From assembly GCF_027563315.1 (NCBI RefSeq), contig NZ_JAMKBJ010000008.1, positions 1-64,000 of the forward strand: DNA of 64,000 nucleotides. The letters run 5' to 3'. Made by a program: the position numbers and the translations under genes. Under the pieces are notes generated by a model. The model searched no databases. It was not told the origin of the DNA and worked only from the letters and a program-made list of their open reading frames with translations. Below, one piece after another: positions 41,535 to 50,781 of this stretch. The first letter of the stretch is position 1; each line of letters opens with the position of its first letter. This DNA is from Paenisporosarcina quisquiliarum (lineage in GTDB: Bacteria > Bacillota > Bacilli > Bacillales_A > Planococcaceae).

Positions 41535-41848
41535 TGGCATGGATATTCTTAATCATTGCCGGATTATTTGAAATGACAGGAGTCGCGATGATCAGTCAAG
41601 TGCATAAAAATCGTAATTGGAAATCCATATCGGGATTGTTCATCAGTTTCACCGCAAGTTTCCTGTTCCTTGCACTTGCTATGGAAACTCTTCCGATGGG
41701 AACGGCTTACGCAGTGTGGACAGGCATTGGTGCTTCTGGAGGGGCGATTCTGGGTATGATTTTGTACGGGGAGCCAAAGACATGGTTGCGCATACTGTTT
41801 ATTGCAATGGTGTTGGGAGCGGCTGTTGGCTTGAAATTTATTTCTTAA
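41534..41848 (+). CDS. ykkD: SMR guanidinium exporter subunit (YkkD-like)
   Basis: A 104-residue four-helix SMR partner with the helix-1 Glu in IIAGLFEMTGVAMI and GTAYAVWTGIGASGGAILGMILYGE in helix 3. Its start overlaps the ykkC stop by one base (TAATG), so the pair is made in equal amounts. Together they should expel guanidinium when the riboswitch is ligand-bound. Confidence 0.92.
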   Translation: MAWIFLIIAGLFEMTGVAMISQVHKNRNWKSISGLFISFTASFLFLALAMETLPMGTAYAVWTGIGASGGAILGMILYGEPKTWLRILFIAMVLGAAVGLKFIS

Positions 41849-42002
41849 AACATGTCATGTCTTTCTAAAAGCAAACATAGCATAGTTTTGTACAATGGGA
41901 AATAGCTGTATATTTCAATTTATTAGAAAATTGTGTTGACAAGTATTTTACACCCTGTCATAATCCAATTTAGATTTTAAAAAATATCATATCTACATTT
42001 TT

Positions 42003-42103
42003 CTTATCAAGAGCAGGTGGAGGGACTAGCCCTATGAAACCCGGCAACCGACTTACACGAGTAAGCACGGTGCTAATTCTTGCAGCAGTAGCTGACAGAT
42101 AAG
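42003..42103 (+). promoter_or_regulatory. SAM-I (S-box) riboswitch controlling mtnWXBD
   Basis: CTTATCAAGAGCAGGTGGAG, GGGACTAGCCCTATGAAACC, CGGCAACC, CACGGTGCTAATTC and GACAGATAAG follow the S-box consensus closely. P1 pairs CTTATC with GATAAG. The 3' P1 strand plus GAGG can pair with CCTCTT of the terminator, giving an antiterminator. Nothing else is seen in 41849-42002. Confidence 0.96.
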
Positions 42104-42123
42104 AGGATGTTAGTTCAACTACT

Positions 42124-42155
42124 AACCTCTTCTTATTTGTGAAGAGGTTTTTTAT
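42124..42155 (+). terminator. S-box terminator before mtnW
   Basis: AACCTCTTC, loop TTATTTGT, GAAGAGGTT followed by TTTTA. Confidence 0.92.
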
Positions 42156-42177
42156 TTTTCCTGAAGAGGTGAACAAA

Positions 42178-43389
42178 TTGACTGAAGTAATCGCGACGTA
42201 TTTAGTACATAGCATAGATGATAATTTCGAAAAAAAAGCAGAGGGCATCGCACTTGGCTTGACCGTGGGATCTTGGACCGACTTGCCACAACTGGAGCAA
42301 CAGCAATTGAAGAAGCATAAAGGGCGCGTTGTATCTATCGAAAATGTCGGTAGTTCAGGTAGCCGCATGAAAGGAATCATCCGTATAGCTTACCCGGCAG
42401 CCAATTACAGCCCAGACCTGCCAGCCATATTAACAACAGCTTTTGGCAAGTTATCACTGGACGGAGAAATCAAGTTAGTCGATTTGGAATTTAGTCCAGA
42501 ATTAACGGCACACTTTTCAGGGCCGAAGTTCGGAACAGAAGGGATTCGCCAACTAACCGGTGTGCAAGGACGACCATTTGTCATGAGCATTTTTAAAGGC
42601 ATTCTAGGAAAAGATTTAAACTTTTTACTGACACAGCTCGAACACCAAGCACGTGGTGGTGTGGATTTTGTCAAAGATGATGAGATTTTATTCGAGAACG
42701 TGTTGACGCCTTTTGAACAGCGAATTGTGAGAGGGCGTGAAGTGCTCGAGCATGTTTTCTCAGAGACAGGTCACCGAACACGTTACGCGGTGAATTTGAC
42801 TGGGCGAACATTTGACTTAAGAGACAAAGCAAGACGCGCAACGGAATTAGGTGCTGATATGTTGCTGTTTAATGTGTATGCATACGGACTGGACACGCTT
42901 CAAAGTTTAGCAGAAGATCCGGAAATTGCGATTACCATTATGGCTCATCCCGCTGTTTCTGGCGCATTCACGCCATCCAGAAAGTACGGTCTGTCCAACC
43001 AGCTTGCACTAGGTAAGTTATTGCGACTTGCGGGGGCAGATTTCTCGTTGTTCCCTTCGCCGTATGGAAGCGTAGCCTTGGAAAAAGGGGAAACACTTCA
43101 AATTGCCGATGCACTTCAAGCGCCTGGTTTGTTAAAGACTACTTTGCCAGTCCCTTCAGCGGGTATTCATCCAGGCATGGTTCCGCAATTGATTGAAGAC
43201 TTCGGAATTAATTCCGTTATCAATGCAGGAGGCGGGGTGCACGGTCATCCAGCAGGTTCTGCCGCTGGAGGCAAGGCATTCAGACAAGCCGTTGATGCAA
43301 CGCTTTCCAGGAAGACCTTATCTGAAGCAGCGCAAACGAATACTGAACTGCAACAAGCCCTGGAATTGTGGGGTGACAAAGTACGATGA
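42178..43389 (+). CDS. mtnW: 2,3-diketo-5-methylthiopentyl-1-phosphate enolase (RuBisCO-like)
   Basis: A 403-residue RuBisCO-like protein of the methionine-salvage type. [14 protein letters not shown] holds the Lys and acidic residues that bind the metal; [20 protein letters not shown] and [16 protein letters not shown] are further family motifs. The start is TTG at 42178, six bases after AGGTG, matching the family N-terminus (TEVIATYL). A GTG at 42139 lies inside the S-box terminator and is rejected. First gene of mtnWXBD; overlaps mtnX by 4 bases. Confidence 0.92.
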   Translation: MTEVIATYLVHSIDDNFEKKAEGIALGLTVGSWTDLPQLEQQQLKKHKGRVVSIENVGSSGSRMKGIIRIAYPAANYSPDLPAILTTAFGKLSLDGEIKLVDLEFSPELTAHFSGPKFGTEGIRQLTGVQGRPFVMSIFKGILGKDLNFLLTQLEHQARGGVDFVKDDEILFENVLTPFEQRIVRGREVLEHVFSETGHRTRYAVNLTGRTFDLRDKARRATELGADMLLFNVYAYGLDTLQSLAEDPEIAITIMAHPAVSGAFTPSRKYGLSNQLALGKLLRLAGADFSLFPSPYGSVALEKGETLQIADALQAPGLLKTTLPVPSAGIHPGMVPQLIEDFGINSVINAGGGVHGHPAGSAAGGKAFRQAVDATLSRKTLSEAAQTNTELQQALELWGDKVR

Positions 43390-44045
43390 CACAACCCGTC
43401 ATATTTTGTGATTTTGATGGCACCATCACCACGAAAGATAACATCATGGCCATCATGAAGAAGTTCGCACCACCTGAATGGGAGCCGATAAAAGACCAGA
43501 TTCTCGGCCAGGAAATATCCATTCAGCAAGGCGTAACCCAACTTTTCAATCTGTTATCAACCGACCAAAAAGATGAAATTACACAGTTCGTACTGAATCA
43601 AGCACAAATTCGAGAAGGATTTGAGGACTTTGTCGCTTATACGAAAGCACAACAAATTCCACTCTTCATCGTATCTGGAGGCATTGATTTCTTTGTTAAG
43701 CCACTCGTGAAGGACCATATAGAAGACGAGCGTATTTACTGCAACGAGGCAGATTTTTCTGGAGAAACCATTACGATTAATTGGCCTCATACATGCGATG
43801 AACATTGCTCGAATGGTTGCGGTTGCTGTAAACCTTCCATACTTCGCAAACTGAGTGACGACAACACTTACAAAATCGTCATCGGTGATTCCATTACCGA
43901 TTTACAAGCGGCAAAACTGGCAGACAAAGTGATCGCGCGGGACTTCCTCATCGAAAAGTGTGAGGAACTCGACATTCCTTATGAGCCATTTGAAACATTT
44001 ACAGACGTGATTCACATTTTAAAGCAATTGGAGGTACACACATGA
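43386..44045 (+). CDS. mtnX: 2-hydroxy-3-keto-5-methylthiopentenyl-1-phosphate phosphatase
   Basis: A 219-residue HAD phosphatase. The nucleophile motif [13 protein letters not shown] is at 7-19, SGG in [11 protein letters not shown] is motif II, and [10 protein letters not shown] is motif IV. The Cys-rich insert [15 protein letters not shown] is typical of MtnX. It removes the phosphate from the MtnW product, giving the acireductone for MtnD. ATGA overlaps occur on both sides. Confidence 0.92.
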   Translation: MTQPVIFCDFDGTITTKDNIMAIMKKFAPPEWEPIKDQILGQEISIQQGVTQLFNLLSTDQKDEITQFVLNQAQIREGFEDFVAYTKAQQIPLFIVSGGIDFFVKPLVKDHIEDERIYCNEADFSGETITINWPHTCDEHCSNGCGCCKPSILRKLSDDNTYKIVIGDSITDLQAAKLADKVIARDFLIEKCEELDIPYEPFETFTDVIHILKQLEVHT

Positions 44046-44671
44046 GCAACTACTTTTCCCGTTGGAACGAGCTTGCGGCCATAAAAAAGGAACTCGCAGA
44101 CCGCGATTGGTTCTACGGCACGAGCGGCAATTTATCCATTAAGGTTTCGAATGAACCGGTTACATTCCTCGTTACTGCATCTGGTAAGGACAAACGAAAA
44201 TTCACGGATCATGACTTTTTACTGGTGGATGCAGCCGGTGAAAAATTGGAGGAGACGTCGTCAAAGCCGTCAGCCGAAACGTTGCTCCACGCAAAGATTT
44301 ATAACAAAACCAATGCGGGGTGTGTCCTTCATGTCCACACGATTGACAACAATGTCATCACGGAACTGTATAAACATGATACACATATTGATTTCACCGG
44401 AAATGAAATTATTAAAGCACTCGGTTCATGGGAACAAGACGCCAAGGTCAGCATTCCGATCATTCCGAATGTCGCACATATCCCAACACTGGCTGAACAA
44501 TTTGATCGTTATGTAATCGGGGACTCAGGAGCCATCCTGATTCAAAATCACGGCATCACTGTATGGGGCAAAGACGCTTTTGAAGCGAAAAAATATTTGG
44601 AAGCATGGGAATTTTTATTCTCGTATCAAGTGAAATTAGCAACGATAAAACATGTAGTGGGGAGTTTTTAA
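44042..44671 (+). CDS. mtnB: Methylthioribulose-1-phosphate dehydratase
   Basis: A 209-residue class II aldolase-fold protein. [26 protein letters not shown] and [12 protein letters not shown] supply the phosphate and zinc sites; [11 protein letters not shown] gives the third zinc His. It makes the diketo substrate of MtnW. Gene order here is W-X-B-D, the B. subtilis order. Confidence 0.93.
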   Translation: MSNYFSRWNELAAIKKELADRDWFYGTSGNLSIKVSNEPVTFLVTASGKDKRKFTDHDFLLVDAAGEKLEETSSKPSAETLLHAKIYNKTNAGCVLHVHTIDNNVITELYKHDTHIDFTGNEIIKALGSWEQDAKVSIPIIPNVAHIPTLAEQFDRYVIGDSGAILIQNHGITVWGKDAFEAKKYLEAWEFLFSYQVKLATIKHVVGSF

Positions 44672-44673
44672 CG

Positions 44674-45204
44674 ATGGCATACATTCGTAAACACGCAAGT
44701 AACGAACGCATTGAAGAAGAGCAAGCAGTTATTGATTTCTTAAATAGCAATGAAGTCATTTATGAAAAATGGGATATCGAGAAGCTTCCTACTGAACTTC
44801 GAGAAAAATTCAATTTAACGGATGAAGAAAAACAACAGATTCTATCTGCATTCGGCATCGAAATTGCCGACATTTCTGAGCGACGCAATTATCAGCAAGC
44901 AGATGTGATTTCACTTTCTGAATCCACGCCGAACCTGGAACAACTGTTGAAAAACTTCCAACAGGAACATCACCACGAAGACGATGAAGTGCGTTTCATT
45001 GTCAGCGGTCATGGTATTTTCGTCATTCAATCGACTGACGGGGAATTCTTTGATGTCGAGCTGCAACCAGGTGACTTAATCTCTGTTCCTGAAAACGTTC
45101 GCCACTACTTTACACTGATGGAAGACCGTAAAGTGGTAGCAGTGCGCATTTTTGTTACAACAGAAGGCTGGGTACCGATTTACGAGAAAGAAACAGTCGC
45201 TTAA
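44674..45204 (+). CDS. mtnD: Acireductone dioxygenase
   Basis: A 176-residue cupin. The metal ligands are in EHHHEDDEVRFIVSG (HxHx4E) and the distal His in VPENVRHYFTL. It oxidises the acireductone to the 2-oxoacid that MtnE transaminates to methionine. ATG at 44674 follows GGGGAG, two bases after the mtnB stop; the frame is open upstream but overlaps mtnB deeply. Last gene of the operon. mtnA and mtnK are not in this window. Confidence 0.93.
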   Translation: MAYIRKHASNERIEEEQAVIDFLNSNEVIYEKWDIEKLPTELREKFNLTDEEKQQILSAFGIEIADISERRNYQQADVISLSESTPNLEQLLKNFQQEHHHEDDEVRFIVSGHGIFVIQSTDGEFFDVELQPGDLISVPENVRHYFTLMEDRKVVAVRIFVTTEGWVPIYEKETVA

Positions 45205-45271
45205 TCGTCGGTTGAATTCTTTCTGTCCATTCGGATGGGCAAGGACAAATCAAAAATACAGACACATCAAG

Positions 45272-45306
45272 AAAACCTGACATCCAGTAAGGAGTCAGGT
45301 TTTTTG
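45272..45306. terminator. mtn operon terminator
   Basis: AACCTGAC-A-TCC, loop AGTAA, GGA-GTCAGGTT then TTTTT. A T-rich tail on the other strand also allows leftward use. Confidence 0.86.
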
Positions 45307-45378
45307 TACTTATACCGCACGCCTTGGGGAAGAAAGGGGCGTGCGTCATAGTCGGATTTGAGGGCTAATTTCTATAAA

Positions 45379-45480
45379 TTAGTATAGAAAACTTGCACCG
45401 ACAATAATTAGTAAGATGAAGAGAACAACGATTAACGTGAACGTAGAACCGCTATTATTATTGCAGCATTCGTATCCCAT
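45379..45480 (-). CDS. YjcZ-family miniprotein
   Basis: Thirty-three residues: MGYECCNNNSGS then one membrane helix FTLIVVLFILLIIVGASFLY. This is the YjcZ family, short single-helix proteins often named sporulation proteins. AAGGTGGTG lies 7 bases before the ATG at 45480. A paralogue occurs at 48134-48226 with nearly the same leader, so the two probably arose by duplication. Topology and role are inferred from the family. Confidence 0.85.
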   Translation of the reverse strand: MGYECCNNNSGSTFTLIVVLFILLIIVGASFLY

Positions 45481-45596
45481 GCTTAACACCACCTTTTTAG
45501 GAAGGATGCTTTAGCATATGCTCACCTTTGGCGCAGACTCGGGAAAAAGGCACGGTTCTTTCACAGAATTCTTCATTCCTTCACTTTATTTTTTGG

Positions 45597-46238
45597 CTAA
45601 ACCCACTCATCTTTCAGGAATGCATTTACTTTCCTTAAGTTGAATTTTTGATACCCTTGACCTTTTGCCCATGCTTTCATCTGATCATGTTCAGGATCAT
45701 CTGTATTCTTCATGACGCGCTTGAATTCGTCATAACCAGGCGGACCTCCCACATCTTCTGGTGGGCAAGTACCTTTGCCTTCAAGTAATTGCGGATAATC
45801 ATACGCATAATCATCCACTACATGTTCCAGAACTACTTCGTGATCCCAGCTGTCTCCAAAGTCATAGATGTAGCGAAACTCTGGATTCTCTGTGACATAT
45901 TGACTTAAGTCCACATCTCTTGCGAGTAATAATTGAGTACGGATAAATCGTTGATACATGCTAAATTCATAAGACCCTTCTTTTGGCGGGTTCTTCATAT
46001 AGTGTTGAGCCATGCCGAAATTCTCTGAAACGGACTCTTCATCACCGACCAATTGAATCGTTTTATTGCTTTTGGAGTCCTCTATTGAGAAGTTAAACAA
46101 ATGACTGTTTGTCCATCCCACAGATGTTTGAATGACCGAATGCAAATCATAAAAATCGAGAGATGCCGGTACGACAAAGCGGCGCCACACTTGCGGTTTT
46201 ACATGTTTAAGCGTGACGAGAAATTGATACGCTTTCAA
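45597..46238 (-). CDS. pRiA4b ORF-3-like protein
   Basis: A 213-residue soluble protein of the plasmid pRiA4b ORF-3 family. MKAYQFLVTLKHVKPQVWRRFVVP, LHSVIQTSVGWTNSHLFNF, FRYIYDFGDSWDHEVVLE and CPPEDVGGPPGYDEF are all hallmark segments. The likely start is TTG at 46238 after GAGGTG. The family is widespread, sometimes fused to SEC-C zinc motifs, and its function is unknown. Single gene. Confidence 0.85.
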   Translation of the reverse strand: MKAYQFLVTLKHVKPQVWRRFVVPASLDFYDLHSVIQTSVGWTNSHLFNFSIEDSKSNKTIQLVGDEESVSENFGMAQHYMKNPPKEGSYEFSMYQRFIRTQLLLARDVDLSQYVTENPEFRYIYDFGDSWDHEVVLEHVVDDYAYDYPQLLEGKGTCPPEDVGGPPGYDEFKRVMKNTDDPEHDQMKAWAKGQGYQKFNLRKVNAFLKDEWV

Positions 46239-46452
46239 AATATCACCTCTACTGAAGAATTTTTTTCATCATAACACAGGACGCATTTGTTTTTCGTTTT
46301 GGAGATAGCCATTGAGACGTAATTAGGAATTTATTTTATGGAATCGATTGGAATTGAACACTTAATATTCCTATTTATTTTAAGAAACATGATATGATAG
46401 AAGAAAATTTCACGAAAAAACAATTCCATTGGAAGATACGAGCGGGTGACGA

Positions 46453-47121
46453 ATGAAAGAAGCCATCAACAAAATCACGCATAAGAATTGGTTGGTTTGG
46501 GGTGGCTTGTTGTTGCTGCTCATTTTTTTAGTGTTAAATCGTCAGATCATTACGCTTCTCGTCAATCGCGACGTAGAAGCTATTCAAGATTTTTTGGATG
46601 ATAATTTGCTGTATGCATATATGTTTATGCTGGTCATCATGATTCTTCAAAATTCATTTACAGTGTTTCCATTACTACTGGTGATTACCATCAACATCAC
46701 GCTATTTGGGTTTATTGATGGTTTTTTATGGAGCTGGGTTTCAAGTGTGATTGCTGCCATTTTCGTCTTTTATGCCGTTCGCTACTTGTTTCAAGAAAGG
46801 CTGATTGAAAAATTCAAACCAGAATTGCTTGAGCAAATCGAAGCGAATGGGTTTGCCTATGTATTTCAAGCGCGGATATTCCCTTTAGTACCAACCAGTT
46901 TGGTTAATATATTGGCAGGTTTGAGCACGGTTCGGTTTTGGCCATTCATCCTTGCTACAACTATTGGGAATTTCATTTATTTTTTCATCCTGGCACTAAT
47001 TCCGGCAGGTCTGGTTTCAGAGAAAGTAAATGAAACGTTGATCTGGGTCATTTTAGTAAGCGTAATCTTGTTATACTACTTGTTTAAACTTGTTCGGAAA
47101 AAACGTAAGCTATCTAACTAA
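46453..47121 (+). CDS. TVP38/TMEM64 (VTT-domain) membrane protein
   Basis: A 222-residue DedA-superfamily protein with about five helices. LLLVITINITLFGFIDGFLWSWVSSVIAAIFVFY and the downstream segment FQARIFPLVPTSLVNILAGL (R-x-x-P-x-x-P-like) are the VTT signature, with the proline-rich re-entrant loop. The family flips phospholipids or undecaprenyl carriers. The RBS before ATG 46453 is weak (GCGGGTG). A second VTT gene lies at 48429-48989. Confidence 0.85.
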   Translation: MKEAINKITHKNWLVWGGLLLLLIFLVLNRQIITLLVNRDVEAIQDFLDDNLLYAYMFMLVIMILQNSFTVFPLLLVITINITLFGFIDGFLWSWVSSVIAAIFVFYAVRYLFQERLIEKFKPELLEQIEANGFAYVFQARIFPLVPTSLVNILAGLSTVRFWPFILATTIGNFIYFFILALIPAGLVSEKVNETLIWVILVSVILLYYLFKLVRKKRKLSN

Positions 47122-47127
47122 AGTCAA

Positions 47128-47162
47128 AACCCAGTTCGCAAAAAGCGAGCTGGGTTTTATTT
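47128..47162. terminator. Bidirectional terminator between converging genes
   Basis: AAACCCAG-TT-CGC, AAAAA, GCG-AG-CTGGGTTTT with T tracts on both strands. Confidence 0.85.
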
Positions 47163-47936
47163 TATTTCTAAAAACTCTAAAACGAAATCCAAGAATAGCA
47201 GCGGTTGTTCCACATTCGGGGCATGTCCAGATTTATTGAACTCTACGAACGTGGCATTTGGAATTAATTTTGCGGTTTCTCGTCCTACTTCTGGTGGATT
47301 CAAACCATCGTGATCGCCACTGATGACCAATGTTTCTGCTGTGACACGGTATAAATCTTCACGGAAATCAAAACCATCCAATGCATCATTCGCTGCTTCA
47401 ATCTCTTTACTCGTCATAGGTGAACCTTTTTTGGCCGCATCATGACTCCACTTACCGACAGCCTTTAAGTCATGAAAAATGTAAGGAGAGACTTTGACTA
47501 CTTTCTCCGAAAAGTCCATTCCTTCCAATTCGTCTGCATGTTTGTCAAATAACGCTTCCATTGAAGATGTTTTTCCTTGCGACTTCGTTGCCACTAAAAT
47601 CAGTTTCTTCACACGCTCCGGAGAAGCAATTGCTACGCCTTGCGCAATATAACTGCCCATGGAGACGCCAAGCAAATATGTTTCTTCAATCTCTAAATGT
47701 TCAAGCAAGCGTAGGACATCGCCGACGTGATCATCTAACGTATACGAAGTCGGTTTGTCTGATTCCCCGTGGCCCCGCGCATCCAGGACGATTGTCCGAA
47801 AGTATTTCTTGAATACTTTTATTTCCGCATCAAACATATGACGATTGCCGGTCAATCCATGCAGTAACACAAGAGGTTCACCAGAACCGTATTCGTCATA
47901 AGTTAACATCATGCCATTACTCTTAAAAGTTCCCAT
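47157..47936 (-). CDS. Alpha/beta-hydrolase
   Basis: A 259-residue hydrolase. The oxyanion HG motif is LVLLHGLTGNRHMF, the nucleophile Ser is in LLGVSMGSYIAQG, the acid is probably the Asp of ISGDHDGLNPP and the His is in KSGHAPNVEQP. ATG at 47936 follows GAGGTGATTTG; upstream in-frame codons to 47957 lack spacing. RGHGESDKP is typical of epoxide-hydrolase, haloperoxidase or esterase relatives; the substrate is unknown. Confidence 0.85.
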   Translation of the reverse strand: MGTFKSNGMMLTYDEYGSGEPLVLLHGLTGNRHMFDAEIKVFKKYFRTIVLDARGHGESDKPTSYTLDDHVGDVLRLLEHLEIEETYLLGVSMGSYIAQGVAIASPERVKKLILVATKSQGKTSSMEALFDKHADELEGMDFSEKVVKVSPYIFHDLKAVGKWSHDAAKKGSPMTSKEIEAANDALDGFDFREDLYRVTAETLVISGDHDGLNPPEVGRETAKLIPNATFVEFNKSGHAPNVEQPLLFLDFVLEFLEIK

Positions 47937-48066
47937 CAAATCACCTCTATTCATCATGTTCCCTCGTGAACTTTATTGAAACGCATAGCTATGGGTTACG
48001 TAAACGGATTTTCTTTAGAACCAGGGCTTGTCCAAAAAAGTTGAAAGGTTTTTCAAGTAGGATAAA

Positions 48067-48087
48067 AGAGCGCCTTCAAAGCGCTCT
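48067..48087 (-). terminator. Terminator downstream of YjcZ gene 2
   Basis: On the minus strand AGAGCGC, TTTGAAG, GCGCTCT followed by TTTT. Confidence 0.75.
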
Positions 48088-48133
48088 CGGAGTGCTTGCG
48101 GGAGTGGTTTTCTTTTCCTGGTGATTATTTTAA

Positions 48134-48226
48134 TTAGTAGAGAAAAGCCGCTCCGACAATAATCAACAAAATGAAAAGAACCACAAGCAAAGCGAAAGAA
48201 GATCCGTTGTTGTTTCCATAACCCAT
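48134..48226 (-). CDS. YjcZ-family miniprotein, second copy
   Basis: Thirty residues: MGYGNNNGSS then a single helix FALLVVLFILLIIVGAAFLY. Closer to the usual YjcZ start than the paralogue at 45379-45480. AAGGTGGTG lies 6 bases before the ATG. A long inverted repeat (48250-48281) lies just upstream and a terminator downstream, so it is a separate unit. Confidence 0.87.
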   Translation of the reverse strand: MGYGNNNGSSFALLVVLFILLIIVGAAFLY

Positions 48227-48249
48227 AGCTAACACCACCTTTCATAATG

Positions 48250-48281
48250 AGGATGTTGTATTATACGCAATACAACGTCCT
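48250..48281. promoter_or_regulatory. Inverted repeat upstream of YjcZ gene 2
   Basis: AGGA-T-GTTGTATT, TATACG, C-AATACAAC-G-TCCT-like arms pair almost completely over 13 bases. The centre on the minus strand contains TATAAT, so it may be an operator over a promoter or a leader hairpin. Confidence 0.45.
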
Positions 48282-48428
48282 GTACATGGGGTAATGTCAT
48301 GGGTTCTATCGTTTAGATAATAAGTCAATGTTTCCAACAAGAGACCAAGCCCAGGGGAAACGCTAATGTCGTTGTTTAAAGCAAGATCCTTAAAAGTTTG
48401 AATTATTTACGTTCAGTATATGCAATTT

Positions 48429-48989
48429 TTACAATTTCCTTTGAGAATTTTTAAAATTTTTCCATACGCCCCAAAGTAAACCAATCGCCACTAGGAAGAC
48501 AAGGTATTGCCCAGCTTGCGTCCACTCTACCAATGCGTATGTAGTGGAAGTTTCCAATAGGAGTGCGGGCAACTTCCCTAAACTGCTGGCGATGGCAAAA
48601 GACCCAAAACTCATGGTGCCCACCGCTGCGTAAAGAGTGACTAACCCAGACGGTACAAAGGGCATCATCCGCAGACCGATGACAAACAAAAATGCCTCCC
48701 TAGGTGAAGCATGAAGCAACTTTTGTAAGCGAGGGGCGTGCTTGGTCTTATCGGTGATTACGTTTCTAAATCCTTTCCGATACAATCCGAAAGCAATTAG
48801 ACTTCCTACGATTTCCCCAACCAATGAGACTGTAAAACCTCCCCAAAACCCAAAAATCGCAACGTTCGCTGCGGTCAGGAACGCACTCGGGAGTACACCT
48901 GAAATGGCGATCAATACATTGAGGAAAATACTCAATAAGACAGCCACGGGAAGGGGGACCATATGTAAATAAGTTGATATAGACTCCAT
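48429..48989 (-). CDS. TVP38/TMEM64 (VTT-domain) membrane protein
   Basis: A 186-residue DedA-superfamily protein with about five helices. LPSAFLTAANVAIFGFWGGFTVSLVGEIVGSLIAF and GLRMMPFVPSGLVTLYAAVG show the VTT pattern with its Pro-rich loop. It is shorter than the paralogue at 46453-47121 and only distantly similar. AAGGAG lies 10 bases before ATG 48989. A lipid scramblase or transporter role is assumed from the family. Confidence 0.83.
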   Translation of the reverse strand: MESISTYLHMVPLPVAVLLSIFLNVLIAISGVLPSAFLTAANVAIFGFWGGFTVSLVGEIVGSLIAFGLYRKGFRNVITDKTKHAPRLQKLLHASPREAFLFVIGLRMMPFVPSGLVTLYAAVGTMSFGSFAIASSLGKLPALLLETSTTYALVEWTQAGQYLVFLVAIGLLWGVWKNFKNSQRKL

Positions 48990-49140
48990 GGATTGTAAGC
49001 TCCTTGCATAGTATTCCTGATGAGTGTTTCTCCATTCGACATGACAGAGATTCAGGATTTCTTCTATATAGATATAGCTGTTGCAATCGTAGCATGAAAG
49101 TCTTTCTGGATGTTAGACATCAACTGAAAAATTGAACAGT

Positions 49141-49180
49141 AAAAAAGCCAAGCAGGTCGAAGTTCGTCCGGCTTGGCTTT
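49141..49180 (-). terminator. Terminator of the Cys-rich protein gene
   Basis: On the minus strand AAAGCCAAGC and GCTTGGCTTT form a 10 bp stem followed by a T tract. Confidence 0.87.
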
Positions 49181-49189
49181 CTCACATTT

Positions 49190-49516
49190 TTAAGCAACCA
49201 TGTTACGGCATGCTTCTGCACATTTGCGACATGCTTCTGCGCAACGCTTACAATGGTCATGGTCGTGTTTGCCACACTCATCTGCACAACGTTCACAAAT
49301 CGTCGCACAAATTTCGCAAATCTCTTTCACAAACGGGCTGTTTCGTGTCATCGCCTGAATTGCATAACCACAAGCATCAGCGCATTCCCGGTCGAGACGA
49401 ATACAGTCCACCATCATTTTCACATCGTCTTCTTTCAGACAGGAATCAAAACAAACGTTACAAGCTTCCAAGCACTCTCTGCAGGCTTGAAGACATTCTT
49501 CATAAGTAGATTTCAC
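49190..49516 (-). CDS. Four-helix-bundle copper-storage-like protein (YhjQ/Csp)
   Basis: A 108-residue protein with about 19 Cys in helical spacing: EECLQACRECLEACNVCFDSC, ICEICATICERCADEC and HCKRCAEACRKCAEACR. This is the DUF326/Csp family, whose four-helix bundles store Cu(I) in a Cys-lined core. GTG at 49516 is chosen because GGAG lies 7 bases upstream and the length matches the family; the frame is open to 49570 but those codons overlap the RBS. HDHDHC could be an entry site. Single-gene unit. Confidence 0.87.
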   Translation of the reverse strand: MKSTYEECLQACRECLEACNVCFDSCLKEDDVKMMVDCIRLDRECADACGYAIQAMTRNSPFVKEICEICATICERCADECGKHDHDHCKRCAEACRKCAEACRNMVA

Positions 49517-49631
49517 GTTTTTTCTCCTCACTTTCATCCAGTAGTTATACATATCGTTCCCTACAGGCACCAGAATAAACGTAATTCAGTCAATTAGTGG
49601 TAAGTGAAAGAGTTTTAACGGTGAAATTCTA

Positions 49632-50606
49632 TTAGTTAGAAACAGTCCCCGCAGCTAAAATCTGTGTCCATGTAGCTCCGCCATCCGTTGATTGGTACAC
49701 ATCATTTTGCAACGTAGCAATGGATATTTCTTTGTCATCAGTTGGATGAACAGCGATATAAATAATCGCATTATCTTTCTTCAACTTTGGCGTGGCCATT
49801 GTTTTTTCTTCTTTTGAAGATAGGTTAATTTGATTTAATTGGACTTGATCATCAACTAATTCTGCTACATATGCATGTTGTTTTCCTAACAAGGCATAAG
49901 TAATCATCTTCCCTTTAGTGGCTAGGGAAAACGTTTTTCCGGCATCTTTAGATACGTAAAGACCTCGGTCCGTCCCAATCGCAATTGTTTCAGGTTCATC
50001 TGGATGCGCGGTGATATTGGACATCATATTCGCTTCAAATCCACCCATCTCCATAGCCGTCCAGGCCTGGCCTAAATCATCCGAATAATAAAAACCGTTA
50101 CCTAACTTTTTAGTAGGCATTTCATTAAAAACGTAAATCCGATCCGTATTGTAACCGGCAGCTAAATAGTGAAAGTCGATTTCACCTTCAAAAGCATATT
50201 GCTCAAACGTTTCGCCTGCATTTGTACTTTTTAGTAAGCCGAGCGGATTTTTATAATCGGAACCAGGCTCTGGGTGACCACTCGAAACAAAGCCATCAGC
50301 CACGGCTTGGAAGCCCATATAATCATGCTTTTCACCGGTGGTTTCTTTCCAGACCCCATTCTCATACGTAACTGGCCCACGGTGAGTAGCGAGCATTAAT
50401 GCATCACCAGAACTCGGGTAGCCAAGCCCATGTATATGAGAGACTTGTACGTCCGTTGTTTCTTTATAAAAATCTTTAGAGGGAGAGGAAGGGTTTTCTT
50501 GAGTTGCTTTATCTACTTTGTGTTCATTGTGTTCGGTTTTTTCATTTGATGAACAGGCTGCTAGCATGACACTCACTAGCCCCACCATAAGAATCTGTTT
50601 CTTCAT
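49632..50606 (-). CDS. BNR/propeller-repeat lipoprotein (F510_1955-like)
   Basis: A 324-residue lipoprotein: LAAC lipobox (Cys18), a Lys/Asn/His-rich linker, then a beta-propeller with BNR/Asp-box turns (LLKSTNAGETF, YYSDDLGQAW, YVSKDAGKTF, YQSTDGGATW). The opening VSHIHGLGYPSSGDALMLATH is characteristic of the family annotated as F510_1955 glycosylhydrolase, though enzymatic activity is unproven. ATG at 50606 is preferred; a GTG at 50615 is in frame. No clear RBS. Confidence 0.78.
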   Translation of the reverse strand: MKKQILMVGLVSVMLAACSSNEKTEHNEHKVDKATQENPSSPSKDFYKETTDVQVSHIHGLGYPSSGDALMLATHRGPVTYENGVWKETTGEKHDYMGFQAVADGFVSSGHPEPGSDYKNPLGLLKSTNAGETFEQYAFEGEIDFHYLAAGYNTDRIYVFNEMPTKKLGNGFYYSDDLGQAWTAMEMGGFEANMMSNITAHPDEPETIAIGTDRGLYVSKDAGKTFSLATKGKMITYALLGKQHAYVAELVDDQVQLNQINLSSKEEKTMATPKLKKDNAIIYIAVHPTDDKEISIATLQNDVYQSTDGGATWTQILAAGTVSN

Positions 50607-50781
50607 ATTCCACACTCACTTTCTTTAAATGGCAAATCAGCTTCTCTATCATCATCGCCTAACTGCCTCCATTGTACACGAAAAATGTATTTCACCTGTG
50701 CGGATAAACACAGGAACCACGAAATGACTGAAAAAGAGGTAAACTAAAAGGTAAAGATGAACAAACAAAGGACGGATACAT

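Noticed and set aside
42139-42177. Upstream GTG start for mtnW
   Set aside because: It falls within the S-box terminator hairpin; the TTG at 42178 has an RBS and matches the family N-terminus.
45316-45345. GC hairpin CGCACGCC/GGCGTGCG as a terminator
   Set aside because: Strong stem but no T tract on either side; left unassigned.
45480-45540. CATATGCTA as a sigma-K -10 box for YjcZ gene 1
   Set aside because: The -35 region shows no AC-type match, so the evidence is too weak.
48015-48245. Minus-strand 76-codon frame
   Set aside because: Covers the YjcZ gene and its terminator in another frame; the 30-residue YjcZ product is clearly the real one.
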